Positions 39,301-44,749 of a stretch of 64,000 bases of DNA are shown here, piece by piece. Each line of letters begins with the position of its first letter. Within the stretch, counting starts at the first letter, position 1. A model generated the notes under the pieces. The model saw only the letters and a list, made by a program, of their open reading frames with translations, ran no database searches and was not told the origin of the DNA. Position numbers and translations under genes: made by a program. The DNA lies in NCBI GenBank assembly GCA_949128115.1, contig OX421965.1, forward strand, positions 54,306,012-54,370,011. Direction: 5' to 3'. Source of the DNA: Anaspis maculata. Lineage: Eukaryota > Arthropoda > Insecta > Coleoptera > Scraptiidae.

Positions 39301-42300
39301 CGAGTCAAAATGTTTGTGAGACCACCGTGCAAAGAATGGCACGCCAAGAAGTGAGCATTTTTGAGCACCTCATTTAACAGTAGTTTCTTGGCTGATATAA
39401 ATCGATGTGATTGATAATTTTGTCATGGATCAATAACTTGAACTCTTTTGTAACGGTAATGCATGTGAATGAAACTCGACACGAGCGTGGAGGCCTGGAA
39501 AAAATTTTTTTTCTCCTGCGGTCGAATTTATTTCACGCCTACTGAGCGTTAGTTTGTTGGGCTCAGGCAGGCAGCGTTTGGATAGGTTTGGAGACAAAAT
39601 TTTCATATCTGTCTATGGAGCTGAGTAGCATAATTCTGGAAATTGATCTGAGAATCATCAAAGATTATTTTGACGGTCACTAGGTACCCCCATGGGGATT
39701 AACTGCACAGAGATCTTGGCTGACGACGGAGGGCATTCAACTTTTGAAGTGTTATTTCATAAATCAATTTCCAGAATTAAACTGCTCAAATTTTCAGATA
39801 GATATGAAAATTTTGCTTCCAAAGCTATCCAAACGCTCCCTACCTGAGCCCTGCGAACTGACGCTCAGTAGGCGTGAAAAAAAATTCGAGCGCTGGAGAA
39901 AAATTTTTCCCAGGCCTTCACGCTCGTGTCGTGTTTCATGCACATGCATTACCGTTACCAAAGAGTTCAAGTTATTGATCCATGACCAAATTATCAATCA
40001 TATCGATTGGTAACAGCCAAGAAACTACTGTTAAATGAGGTGCTTGAAAATGCTCACTTCTTGGCGTGCCATTCTTTGCACGGTGGTCTCACAAACATTT
40101 TGACTCGGTGAATGGAATCAGAGGATGCCGTTTACTCCAAAATGACACCACACTTGGCAATTTATTCGTTGTGGGGATGAAGAATTGAGAAAAACTGTTT
40201 TTTCCGATCTGTCATAAGAATTAATTTTTTTCAGTGTGAAGAACTATTTGTACATGGTAACAAATGTTGTCAATGTACAGGCTAGAGTCGTTTGATGGCC
40301 TCCCAGTAGGAATTACGTGGTGATATGGTGATTTGGTGGGAAGCCTCGCACCTTCAACTTTCAAGGGCCCCCCAGACCCCCTCCGCATCGAGTGCACCGA
40401 TGTCTCCAACTCTTGAAATTAAAGTTGAGGGACCCCCAATCAAACCCCAAAAGCGCATTGCTTAAGCTCAAAATGCATAGTTAGGACGCTTATTAACCAC
40501 CGGACTATATCACAAAGTAGGTAGTATCATTTTCAATTCAGAAGTCGTATTGAGGGGGAGCGAAGGGGTGAATTTGCGTGGCACTTTTTCCACAGAAAAT
40601 TTTCTTTTTCGATGCTGTGCAGGATGACGTTGACTGCAATGAAGAAAATTGAAAGGTCAATAATATTAAATTGGACACTCGGAGAATTTTAGGAAAATAG
40701 GAGGTGGGGTTGAAAAATTCTTAAATATTTTTTCCAGAAAGAGCATTCAATTCTTTTTGATTTGATGTATCGCAAAGTAGATAGTGTCATTTGAAATTTG
40801 AAAGTTGTGGTAGGGGGGGGGGGGGGGTGAAGAGGCTGAGAATTGAAATTTGCCAATGTATGTTTCAGGTGATATAAAAATCGACCTGTCCGAGCTTTTT
40901 GGAAAAAAAATGAGGTGAAATGCTCTGGGGCTGTTCTGCTTCCGTTGGGCCACGCTGTATACCTAAACGCTACGTGCATCAAAAGTTTGGTCGAAATCGG
41001 TCAGACGGTTAGAAATAAATCGGGGGGGGGGGGTCAAAAAAACCTGACGCACACTGTTTCCTTGTCACAAAGTTGAATTACGTCATATTATACGCTCGAT
41101 TATACGATATACGAATTTCATAAGATGTAGTGTTGTCATACGACTGGTTTTGGGGTACAACAAGCATGCGAGGAGTGCCCCAAAGAGAGGAGTTTGAAGA
41201 CAATAGGCCTTATTAGATGAGTGTTATAAATTATTTTTTTCTATTTTGCGTTCATAAGAAAGTCTATTGTAATGACTTATGACGCAAATGACGCCATTCG
41301 CGTTTCATAAGAAGCTCATTTTCGATACGCATTTTTTTACCCCCAAATGTTGGCAATATCAGCGGGCATGACATCGACATGACAGCACTCACTGACAGAA
41401 GAGACAGCTTAGATGACATCACTTCACAGAAGGGGTTTAATTCAGAAAAATACGGCTCATTTCTGATGATAAACTGTGCTTTCACCATCAAGAGCTATTC
41501 CAACAATTTTGTTAGCAGAGGCACATATTTTACATTTTTTTATTGAAAAAAAGCATACAATAGTTGCAAAATAGAAAAAATTGTATATAACACACGTTTT
41601 ATAAGACCTATTGTCACACTCGTCAATTGAATCACTCGTCGCTTCGCTCCTCGTGCTTCAAAATGACGCGTGTGACAATACGATATCTTATAAAACTTGT
41701 ATTATAATATACTATTTTTTTTTCTTTTGCGATTATGAGGAAGTCATTTCCATACGCAAATGACGTCATTCGCGTATCAAAAGAGTCTCCATTCCGATCA
41801 TAGATATTCCGATATGCATTTTTTAAATCCCAAAGGTTGGGTATTGCTGCTTTCTTTCGGTTAGGATCACGGATCTTGATTCGGAAATCCGCTGACTGGA
41901 TTGGTTGGATTGGTCGCACGTGACACAGCCAACCAACCCTGTGAGCGGATTTCCGGATCATGATCCGTGATCCTGACCGAAAGAAAGCGGCTAATATCAG
42001 CGGGTATAACATCCACATGACATTACTCACTGACAGAAATGACAACTTGAGTGGCATGATTTGGCAGAAGGGCTTTATTCCAGAAAAATCTGGTTCATTT
42101 CTGATGATAAACTGGTGCTCCCAGTCTTCCACCATAAAGAGCAATTCTCAACAATTCTGTTAGTAGAGGTTCATATTTTACATTCGTCGCTTCACACCTC
42201 GTGCTTCAAAATGACGCGTGTAACAATACGATGTCTTATAAAACTTGTATTCATAGTATTATCCATTTACTTCACCTTAAGAGTCCTCTGTACGCTCGAA

Positions 42301-44263
42301 GCAGCTCCGACTAAAAGGCCTTTAAATCGAAGGCGGTGATTTTTTTTCAACTGGTATTTGGTGATTACACTTCATATCTCCATAAAAACATGTGAGAGGA
42401 AAAAATCCGAGGAAAAGCGATCACAGCCGAAGATAGTGAAATTACACGAGCGCCATCCTAGGGCCTTTATTTGACTTGAAAGAAAATTCTTTTTTCCAAG
42501 GAGGACTCTCTATAGTATTCTGCACCATCGTACCGGGTGGTTTTTTTATAAAATATCTGGAGCCAAAGTTATGTGGCTGTGAAAATTATCAAAAAAATAC
42601 TCAAAAATTTAGAGTTTCATATCTTCAGCTGAAATTTTTTTACTGAAAAACCACCCGGTACGATTGTGCAGAATACTGTTGAGAGTCCACCCTGAAAAAA
42701 AGATTCTTGTTCCAAGTCAAATGAAGGCCCTAGGGTGGCGCGAGTAAGATTTGACTATCTTCGGCTGTGATCGGTTTTTCTCGGATTTTTTTCCGTTGAC
42801 ATGTTAAAATAGATATATGAAGTGAAATCTCCAAATGCCAGTTCAAAGAAAATCACCGGCTTCGATTTAGAGGCATTTTAGTTGGAGCCACTTTGAGCGT
42901 ACAGAGGACTCTTAATAATTGCGACGAAATTGGAAATTCTGGCTACTGAAAATAAAAAAGTTTGACAAGTGGCACTTATTGGCACCGACGTTCGCCTACC
43001 TTCTGGAAGCAACAAATTGTTTCTATTAGTTGGAAAGCTATTTCACAAAATACTTCTTTTCAACACCATTTTTCGTATTGAAAAATGTCTTGTACTTATA
43101 CATATTGTTACGAGCGGCGATCATGTGCATTCTGGTAAACACGCGATCTTTCTAGATTCTTCCATCTATTATGTCGCGGTGTAGATACAAGTGTGGAGCT
43201 CTGGACATTTCCAGAAGTATACGCGATCGCTTGGCATTGAGAACCTTCAACGCTCGATCAAGACAAACCTGCTCATTTTGGCGGAGGCGCCGGTTCTAGA
43301 GCACGGCAGAATTATACGGGTAATGTGCAAGATTATTCGGGAGTCGCATGGAAACCGTATGTCGAGTCACTGTGAAAACTACTGGAGAATGCAAGGAACA
43401 TTCGAGATGAACTAGTCGGATAGACCTATATAAGGCATCATTCGTCGTCTCACGACCAGTATTGAATTGGAATGCGAAGTGGTAGCGAGCGGATAAAAGC
43501 GAAGTACCTGCGATATTTCCAATTAGATAATTGTTGGCGTGTATTTATTGTAGTACGCAGAATTGAACCCGTGTTTTAAAACGATCGTCTCTATTATATT
43601 CGAACCCGTACGCGAAATACGTAACATTTGTGTCATAAGTGGGATTGAATTTAAAGAGACAGAGAGCGGATAAGAAGCGATAGTCCCAGCGATATTTCCA
43701 AGCATAAATAATTGTTGGTGTGAATTTATTGTAGTACGCAGTAATGAACAGTTTGTGTTTTGAAACGATCGTCTCAATTATAATCGAGCCCGTACGCGAA
43801 ATACGAAATACGAAATACGTAGCAACATTTAAAGTGGATATGTTGCAAGCAGTGGCTGATTGTTAGAATCATTAGCCTGGTTTTTGAGCGTTACTTCTAA
43901 ATCATAAGCATTGAATTTGATGTATGAATCCTGCATTATAGTCTCGATGTAGGTATACCTACTTTGCAAAGCCCAGGGTTCAAGAGCTCTCAGACCGATT
44001 TTAAGTTCTTTGGAGTGGTTCCTGCAGCGGTCGTTCAGCTCTCCGCTTAAAGTGTACATTCCCAGGATTTGATTCATGGTCAAGCCCTGTTTCATATTCA
44101 GCTTGACTGGATGCCGGGAAACCGCGGCATTTTTCCGACCATTTCCCTCTCGGTCCGAACGGCCATTGTTTGCAGTGTGGCTCTTCTCGGACGTGACTAC
44201 TTCTGTGGGAGGACTTTGCGCAACAACTAAATGGAACGCAATCGTTAGGATTAGCAACTTCAT
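17839..44263 (-). CDS. NRF-6-like acyltransferase-3 membrane protein, 8 exons, 3' end not found
   Basis: Exons (transcript order): 43963-44263, 36977-37173, 27720-27937, 27566-27639, 24488-24681, 23547-23876, 18367-18554, 17839-18305. Every junction is GT-AG and phases agree (1, 0, 2, 1, 0, 0, 2), giving about 656 residues. Order: signal peptide (about 1-16), NRF domain (about 80-240) with conserved cysteines, a membrane segment, then the acyltransferase-3 region with [10 protein letters not shown] and VIGHRY, followed by roughly nine further hydrophobic segments. Family members (C. elegans nrf-6, ndg-4 and large insect expansions) are membrane proteins implicated in lipid transport or acyl transfer; the substrate here is unknown. 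Introns total over 24 kb, mostly transposon-derived. Exon 8 contains a one-base frameshift near 18150, so the gene is either a recent pseudogene or affected by a sequence error. Confidence 0.9.
18367..18554 (-). CDS. NRF-6-like exon 7
   Basis: The acceptor is CTTTCACAG|TGC, the donor AC|GTAAGC. It encodes [20 protein letters not shown], then ILVPLW and the end [10 protein letters not shown], with two membrane segments. The CxxQxWYLxxDMQ pattern is diagnostic of the family. Intron 7 is only 61 bp (18306-18366). Confidence 0.92.
18733..18853 (+). mobile_element. truncated MITE related to 36328-36658
   Basis: AATAAGGCGTTGCGGA, TCTTTCGGAAGCTACAAG and ATTGACATTTCCAAAATC match the left half of the element at 36328 in order and orientation. 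The copy stops exactly where the large fold-back at 18856 begins, so it was probably split by that insertion. Confidence 0.55.
18856..22257. mobile_element. large fold-back element, CTGACGGCCAAAATT ends, flanked by TA
   Basis: Left end TACTGACGGCCAAAATTGAA, right end TTAATTTTGGCCGTCAGTA; TA flanks both. Arms are about 1.15 kb each and can be matched block by block: GATTGTAGCAATGTGCC with GGCACATTGCTACAATC, ATCAACTGCTCGCACTCAA with its mirror near 22010, AGACGTCTTCTTGTATTCGA with its mirror near 20420, and GACCGGTTGCTTAGG with CCTTAGCAACCGGTC at 20163. The loop is about 20000-20130. The right arm is interrupted by a 1.1-kb element at 20728-21842. It occupies most of NRF-6 intron 6. Ends resemble Tc1/mariner termini; no transposase is present. 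Confidence 0.88.
20728..21842. mobile_element. Harbinger-like non-autonomous element with TAA target duplication
   Basis: Left end GCGCCGTGTCACACTATCCA, right end TGGATAGTGTGACACGGCGC; inverted repeats run about 58 bp and include AAACTGGTTTGATCAAAC. TAA at 20725-20727 and 21843-21845 is a 3-bp target duplication. The opposite arm of the host palindrome shows the unoccupied site: ATGGATTACTAAAAAC at 19305. A 3-bp TWA duplication and GGCCCGTGTCACA-like ends are typical of PIF/Harbinger. The interior (1 kb) repeats TTTGATCAAAC and has no recognisable transposase. Confidence 0.8.
22613..22913 (+). repeat. 300-bp dispersed repeat, copy 1
   Basis: Almost identical to 45731-46030 in the same orientation: TGTAATGACTTTTATATAAG, ATGGATATTACAGTTTATG, ACACGTAAAATGTTGTACAA, CTCACAGAACTCGGGCTGCG, CCACTTATGTAAC. 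It contains a 78-codon frame conserved in both copies by simple sequence identity; I do not recognise the peptide. At 45.7 kb the same block interrupts another repeat, so it behaves as a mobile unit. Confidence 0.65.
22917..23147 (-). mobile_element. MITE family with TAGAGTAC..GTCCCTCTGG, copy 2
   Basis: Reverse-complement copy of the element at 16639-16883, beginning next to the 300-bp repeat. Shared: CAACACCGTCAGCTG, GGACCATTACCAGGTCA, CTCCGCCCACAGGTCCCTC. Non-coding. Confidence 0.65.
23547..23876 (-). CDS. NRF-6-like exon 6
   Basis: The acceptor is CTTTTGCAG|TGG and the donor TTG|GTTTGT; 330 bp, phase 0 at both ends. It encodes [54 protein letters not shown] and [18 protein letters not shown]. 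DTFFxxSG, YxxRYxRxxP and the WWxxLLxxxNY block are standard family landmarks. Two membrane segments are visible. Confidence 0.93.
24183..24298. mobile_element. 116-bp palindromic MITE
   Basis: GTGTGATCAATTGAATTCCT on the left pairs with AGGAATTCAATTGATCACAC on the right, continuing through GGCAGGCTGTG against CACAGCCTGCC. The loop is about 30 bp. It lies in NRF-6 intron 5. Confidence 0.8.
24488..24681 (-). CDS. NRF-6-like exon 5
   Basis: The acceptor is GCTTTTCAG|CTT, the donor GAC|GTACGT; phase 1 in, phase 0 out. It encodes [20 protein letters not shown] followed by [20 protein letters not shown], then [18 protein letters not shown]. CxHGIRxLS followed by a histidine (GHRY) marks the start of the acyltransferase-3 domain and includes its most conserved histidine. 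Confidence 0.93.
24925..26306 (-). repeat. large dispersed repeat X, copy 1 (in NRF-6 intron 4)
   Basis: Reverse-complement copy of 44750-46368. Matching landmarks: CCTACGAAAGTGACCCCTTT, GTGCGTTATTATAACGCACA, CGAAGGCCTAACCCTAGCGG, GGCTGGTAGCCGGGGCC, CCGGCCGTCG, TACCGCTCGCTTGTAAG and GACGTC near 26170. This copy lacks the 300-bp block found at 45731-46030 in the other copy, so it shows the empty site. It includes a tRNA-like region (25700-25812). Confidence 0.75.
25700..25812 (+). repeat. tRNA-like segment, possible SINE head
   Basis: TAGCTTGGTGGTTAGAG resembles an RNA polymerase III box A and GAGGTCGATTCCTGCG resembles box B, but they lie about 80 bases apart and the sequence ending CGATTCCCCG has no matching 5' acceptor strand. 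It is therefore not a functional tRNA gene. A SINE derived from a tRNA is possible. The mirrored copy is at 45205-45308. Confidence 0.45.
26310..26372 (+). repeat. (CCCTAT)n-like simple repeat
   Basis: CTATCCC/TATCCTATCC units, imperfect, about 60 bp at the boundary of repeat X. It is not the insect telomere repeat TTAGG. Confidence 0.7.
26373..27565. other. remainder of NRF-6 intron 4
   Basis: No gene recognised. A short GATAGTCTGGCTGAT / CTGGCTAATATTTTCCGATGG phrase is duplicated near 26470 and 26600. Confidence 0.4.
27566..27639 (-). CDS. NRF-6-like exon 4
   Basis: The acceptor is CTGTTCCAG|GATAGC, the donor GAG GAA G|GTAAAT; phase 2 in, phase 1 out. With the last two bases of exon 3 it encodes [20 protein letters not shown] then YSTPEE, the membrane segment that follows the NRF domain in this family. 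Intron 3 is 80 bp. Confidence 0.9.
27720..27937 (-). CDS. NRF-6-like exon 3
   Basis: The acceptor is TTTTTCCAG|AGG, the donor GT|GTACGT; phase 0 in, phase 2 out. It encodes [20 protein letters not shown] then [13 protein letters not shown], and later [12 protein letters not shown]. WALCVPxSCSxxDV is the signature of the NRF domain, with the paired cysteines intact. Confidence 0.95.
28422..28980 (+). repeat. left terminal inverted repeat of the 2.6-kb transposon
   Basis: 559 bp, matching 30468-31024 in reverse complement. The inner end GTTGACGTTGACGTTGG pairs with CGTCAACGTCAACGTCAACA on the right. The promoter of the transposase presumably lies at its inner, GC-rich end. Confidence 0.85.
29089..30225 (+). 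pseudogene. integrase-core (DDE) transposase, one 62-bp intron, frameshifted
   Basis: Exon 1 (29089-29834) encodes an N-terminal helical region, then [20 protein letters not shown] and [16 protein letters not shown], a helix-turn-helix. A 62-bp intron (29835-29896, GTATTT..TTCTAG) must be removed to give LWHIDSNHK, the first catalytic Asp. Near 29930-29935 a one-base shift is needed to reach [15 protein letters not shown]. The rest carries VRGDRGTEN (second Asp) and HNQRIERLW (Glu); 34 residues separate Asp and Glu. The frame stops eight residues after LWGEV, and the usual C-terminal part appears deleted. The layout matches rve/integrase-core proteins with an HTH. This copy cannot make an intact enzyme. 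Confidence 0.82.
30468..31024 (-). repeat. right terminal inverted repeat of the 2.6-kb transposon
   Basis: Reverse complement of 28422-28980 with only scattered differences, such as a four-base ATAA difference near 30590. High identity between arms points to recent activity or gene conversion between them. Confidence 0.85.
31204..31414. mobile_element. palindromic MITE, 210 bp
   Basis: GGATCAAAATAATTGAAAGT on the left pairs with the TAAATTATTTTGGTCC end on the right; CACTTACTCACTCACAC and CTTGGAGCGT are also mirrored. Non-coding. Confidence 0.75.
31415..34404. other. NRF-6 intron 2, no gene recognised
   Basis: Three kilobases without recognisable protein, RNA gene or clear repeat structure. 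The pyrimidine-rich stretch around 33020-33340 carries two overlapping plus-strand frames of 72 and 104 codons, with no family resemblance. Confidence 0.4.
34405..34690 (+). pseudogene. Ty3/gypsy reverse transcriptase relic
   Basis: In one frame [10 protein letters not shown], then [20 protein letters not shown] and AHLKLNPK are recognisable as the region around and after the gypsy RT catalytic motif. A frame change near 34565 leads to [15 protein letters not shown] and DDIKKWPRP. The VYLDDxIVF catalytic block itself is missing between MECLT and DQTFE, apparently replaced by about 14 unrelated residues. It is a short, dead fragment. No LTRs are identified around it. Confidence 0.8.
34691..35511. 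other. NRF-6 intron 2, one unrecognised minus-strand frame
   Basis: A 71-codon minus-strand frame at 35215-35430 (with [20 protein letters not shown], charged and non-repetitive) looks more protein-like than its neighbours but matches no family I can name. It may be another fragment of a retroelement. Confidence 0.3.
35512..35647. mobile_element. palindromic MITE, 136 bp
   Basis: GTAGTATTGTTAAAAAATAA on the left pairs with TTATTTCTTATTAATACTAC on the right, continuing through GCATAAGCATTTGCTT against AAGCAAATGCC..ATGCTTATGC. Non-coding. Confidence 0.75.
36328..36658. mobile_element. MITE (about 330 bp) with a second MITE nested inside
   Basis: AGGCGTTGCGAAGTCCATCG on the left pairs with CGATCGATTTCGCAACGCCT on the right; GAAATTTACCATTCAG pairs with CTGAATGGTGAATTTC. 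Inside, GGGTGGGACTCTGTGTTC (about 36477) pairs with AACACAGAGTCCCAGCCC (about 36588-36605), a separate inverted-repeat unit. A partial relative is at 18733-18853. Confidence 0.65.
36977..37173 (-). CDS. NRF-6-like exon 2
   Basis: The acceptor is TTTGCAG|TG, the donor CGCAAA|GTGAGT; phase 1 in, phase 0 out. The single A from exon 1 plus TG here makes Met, giving [20 protein letters not shown] then [12 protein letters not shown] and GKHCSIKI. The pattern MxDxxSKxPxGILxGNxxxxGxxxQC is the opening of the NRF domain. Confidence 0.95.
37493..37732 (+). mobile_element. MITE family with TAGAGTAC..GTCCCTCTGG, copy 3
   Basis: Same orientation as 16639-16883, with GAGTTTATCCAGTGGCGCAC and TAATGGTCCAGCACTCCAGC conserved. 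Ends pair as CACCAGAGGGACCTGTGG against CCACAGGTCCCTCTGGTG. This is the best-preserved inverted termini of the three. Confidence 0.75.
37733..38414. other. NRF-6 intron 1, no gene recognised
   Basis: No protein or repeat structure could be assigned. Confidence 0.4.
38415..40959. mobile_element. giant palindrome, 2.5 kb, TACAGGGTGGCCCAACG ends
   Basis: The left end TACAGGGTGGCCCAACGAAA pairs with the right end TTCCGTTGGGCCACGCTGTA. Arms of about 1.2 kb are matched throughout: GGTGCACTCGATGCGGAGGG at 39010 with its mirror at about 40380; GTGCAAAGAATGGCACGCCA at 39326 with its mirror near 40070; CATAATTCTGGAAATTGAT near 39628 with ATCAATTTCCAGAATTA near 39762. The loop is about 39650-39750. Identical peptide fragments on opposite strands ([14 protein letters not shown] at 38998 and 40409) are mirror images, not genes. 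It lies in NRF-6 intron 1. Poly-G runs occur near 40811 and 41022. Confidence 0.9.
41220..42200 (+). repeat. direct duplication of a 400-450-bp block, second copy interrupted
   Basis: Copy 1 (about 41220-41520) and copy 2 (about 41690-42180) share ATGACGTCATTCGCGTATC-type sequence, TATCAGCGGGCATGACATC, CTCACTGACAGAA, ATTTCTGATGATAAACTG and ATTTTACATT. The segment TGCTTCAAAATGACGCGTGT with CTTATAAAACTTGTATT occurs at 41655 and again at 42200. Copy 2 holds a small palindromic element at 41848-41992 that copy 1 lacks. Confidence 0.7.
41848..41992. mobile_element. palindromic MITE inserted in a duplicated block
   Basis: GCTGCTTTCTTTCGGTTAGG on the left pairs with CCTGACCGAAAGAAAGCGGC on the right, continuing through ATCACGGATC and GGAAATCCGCT. 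Compared with copy 1 of the surrounding duplication, it separates GGTTGGGTAT from TATCAGCGGG, so it is a clean insertion. Confidence 0.8.
42277..42915. mobile_element. 640-bp palindrome bounded by TTAA
   Basis: TTAAGAGTCCTCTGTACGCTC on the left pairs with GAGCGTACAGAGGACTCTTAA on the right. Arms of about 300 bp include GATCACAGCCGAAGATAG and ACCACCCGGTACGA with mirror copies. TTAA at both borders could be a piggyBac-type target duplication or simply part of the palindrome. An inner pair starting TACCGGGTGGTTTTTTTAT could be an older element end. Non-coding. Confidence 0.75.
43106..43827 (+). mobile_element. gypsy-type LTR plus a partial second LTR
   Basis: A 521-bp LTR (43106-43626) runs from TGTTACGAGCGGCGATC to CGCGAAATACGTAACA. 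It is followed by TTTGTGTCATAAGTGGGAT, which resembles the primer-binding region that follows gypsy LTRs. After about 30 bp a second partial LTR follows (about 43657-43827: GAGAGCGGATAAG, GCGATATTTCCAA, ATAATTGTTGGTGTG, CCCGTACGCGAAATACG). Its end has a triplicated GAAATAC heptamer before GTAGCAACA. Almost all of the internal region is gone. It lies in NRF-6 intron 1, 140 bp from exon 1. Confidence 0.72.
43963..44263 (-). CDS. NRF-6-like exon 1 with start codon and signal peptide
   Basis: The ATG at 44263-44261 begins [16 protein letters not shown], a short signal peptide probably cleaved after the Ala-Gln region, followed by a polar linker ([20 protein letters not shown]). The NRF domain begins at [20 protein letters not shown]. 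The donor is CAAA|GTAGGT (phase 1). This start is preferred because it gives the signal peptide expected of the family and no upstream in-frame ATG is nearby. Confidence 0.9.
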
Positions 44264-44291
44264 AATGCCTGAGAGACCTTGGAGCTGCGGA

Positions 44292-44334
44292 GTTTTATAC
44301 GAGGGATATTGGAGAATTGAACGAAACTTTTATA
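44292..44334 (-). promoter_or_regulatory. candidate TATA boxes upstream of the NRF-6-like gene
   Basis: On the minus strand TATAAAAG (44334-44327) lies 64 bp before the start codon and TATAAAAC (44299-44292) 29 bp before it. The distal one leaves room for a short 5' UTR and is the better candidate. Inference from motif and position only. Confidence 0.4.
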
Positions 44335-44749
44335 CTCACTTATAGGAAATTGGCGGTTGTCATGATATCTTTCATCTTTCGTCATCACAATATCATCTTT
44401 ATTACTTTTAATCCCATAATAGGGGCTTAGGTACAGGACGTTGAATTGTTATGTATTAGTTATGAAATAAGTAGGCAGATACGTTTCAAACAAAGATCAA
44501 GTCAAACCGAGTTGAACTTGAAAGTATAATTATTGCCCAAGTTTTCCTGAGAACAAGACCATGAATCAAATTGTCGACCGAGAAGCGCCTTTTAAGGAAC
44601 ATTTGATACTAATCAGAGGGTTGTTCCTGCACTCTCATGGGAGGGAAGCATGCGCCGATTTTTTCATTGTCGACAGCCAAATGCTCGTACAAACACAATA
44701 ACATAGCGTGAGAAATTAGTACATTACGTAACAAGTACGGAAAGTAATA
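44335..44749. other. upstream of the NRF-6-like gene, no gene recognised
   Basis: AT-rich sequence between the promoter candidates and repeat X. Enhancer elements would be expected here but none can be named. Confidence 0.4.

Noticed and set aside
38998..40409. Two nearly identical 62-residue peptides on opposite strands
   Set aside because: They are mirror images created by the palindrome at 38415-40959, not a conserved gene pair.
42277..42915. Firm assignment to piggyBac from TTAA borders
   Set aside because: TTAA also belongs to the palindrome itself and the ends do not match typical piggyBac termini; left as a possibility only.
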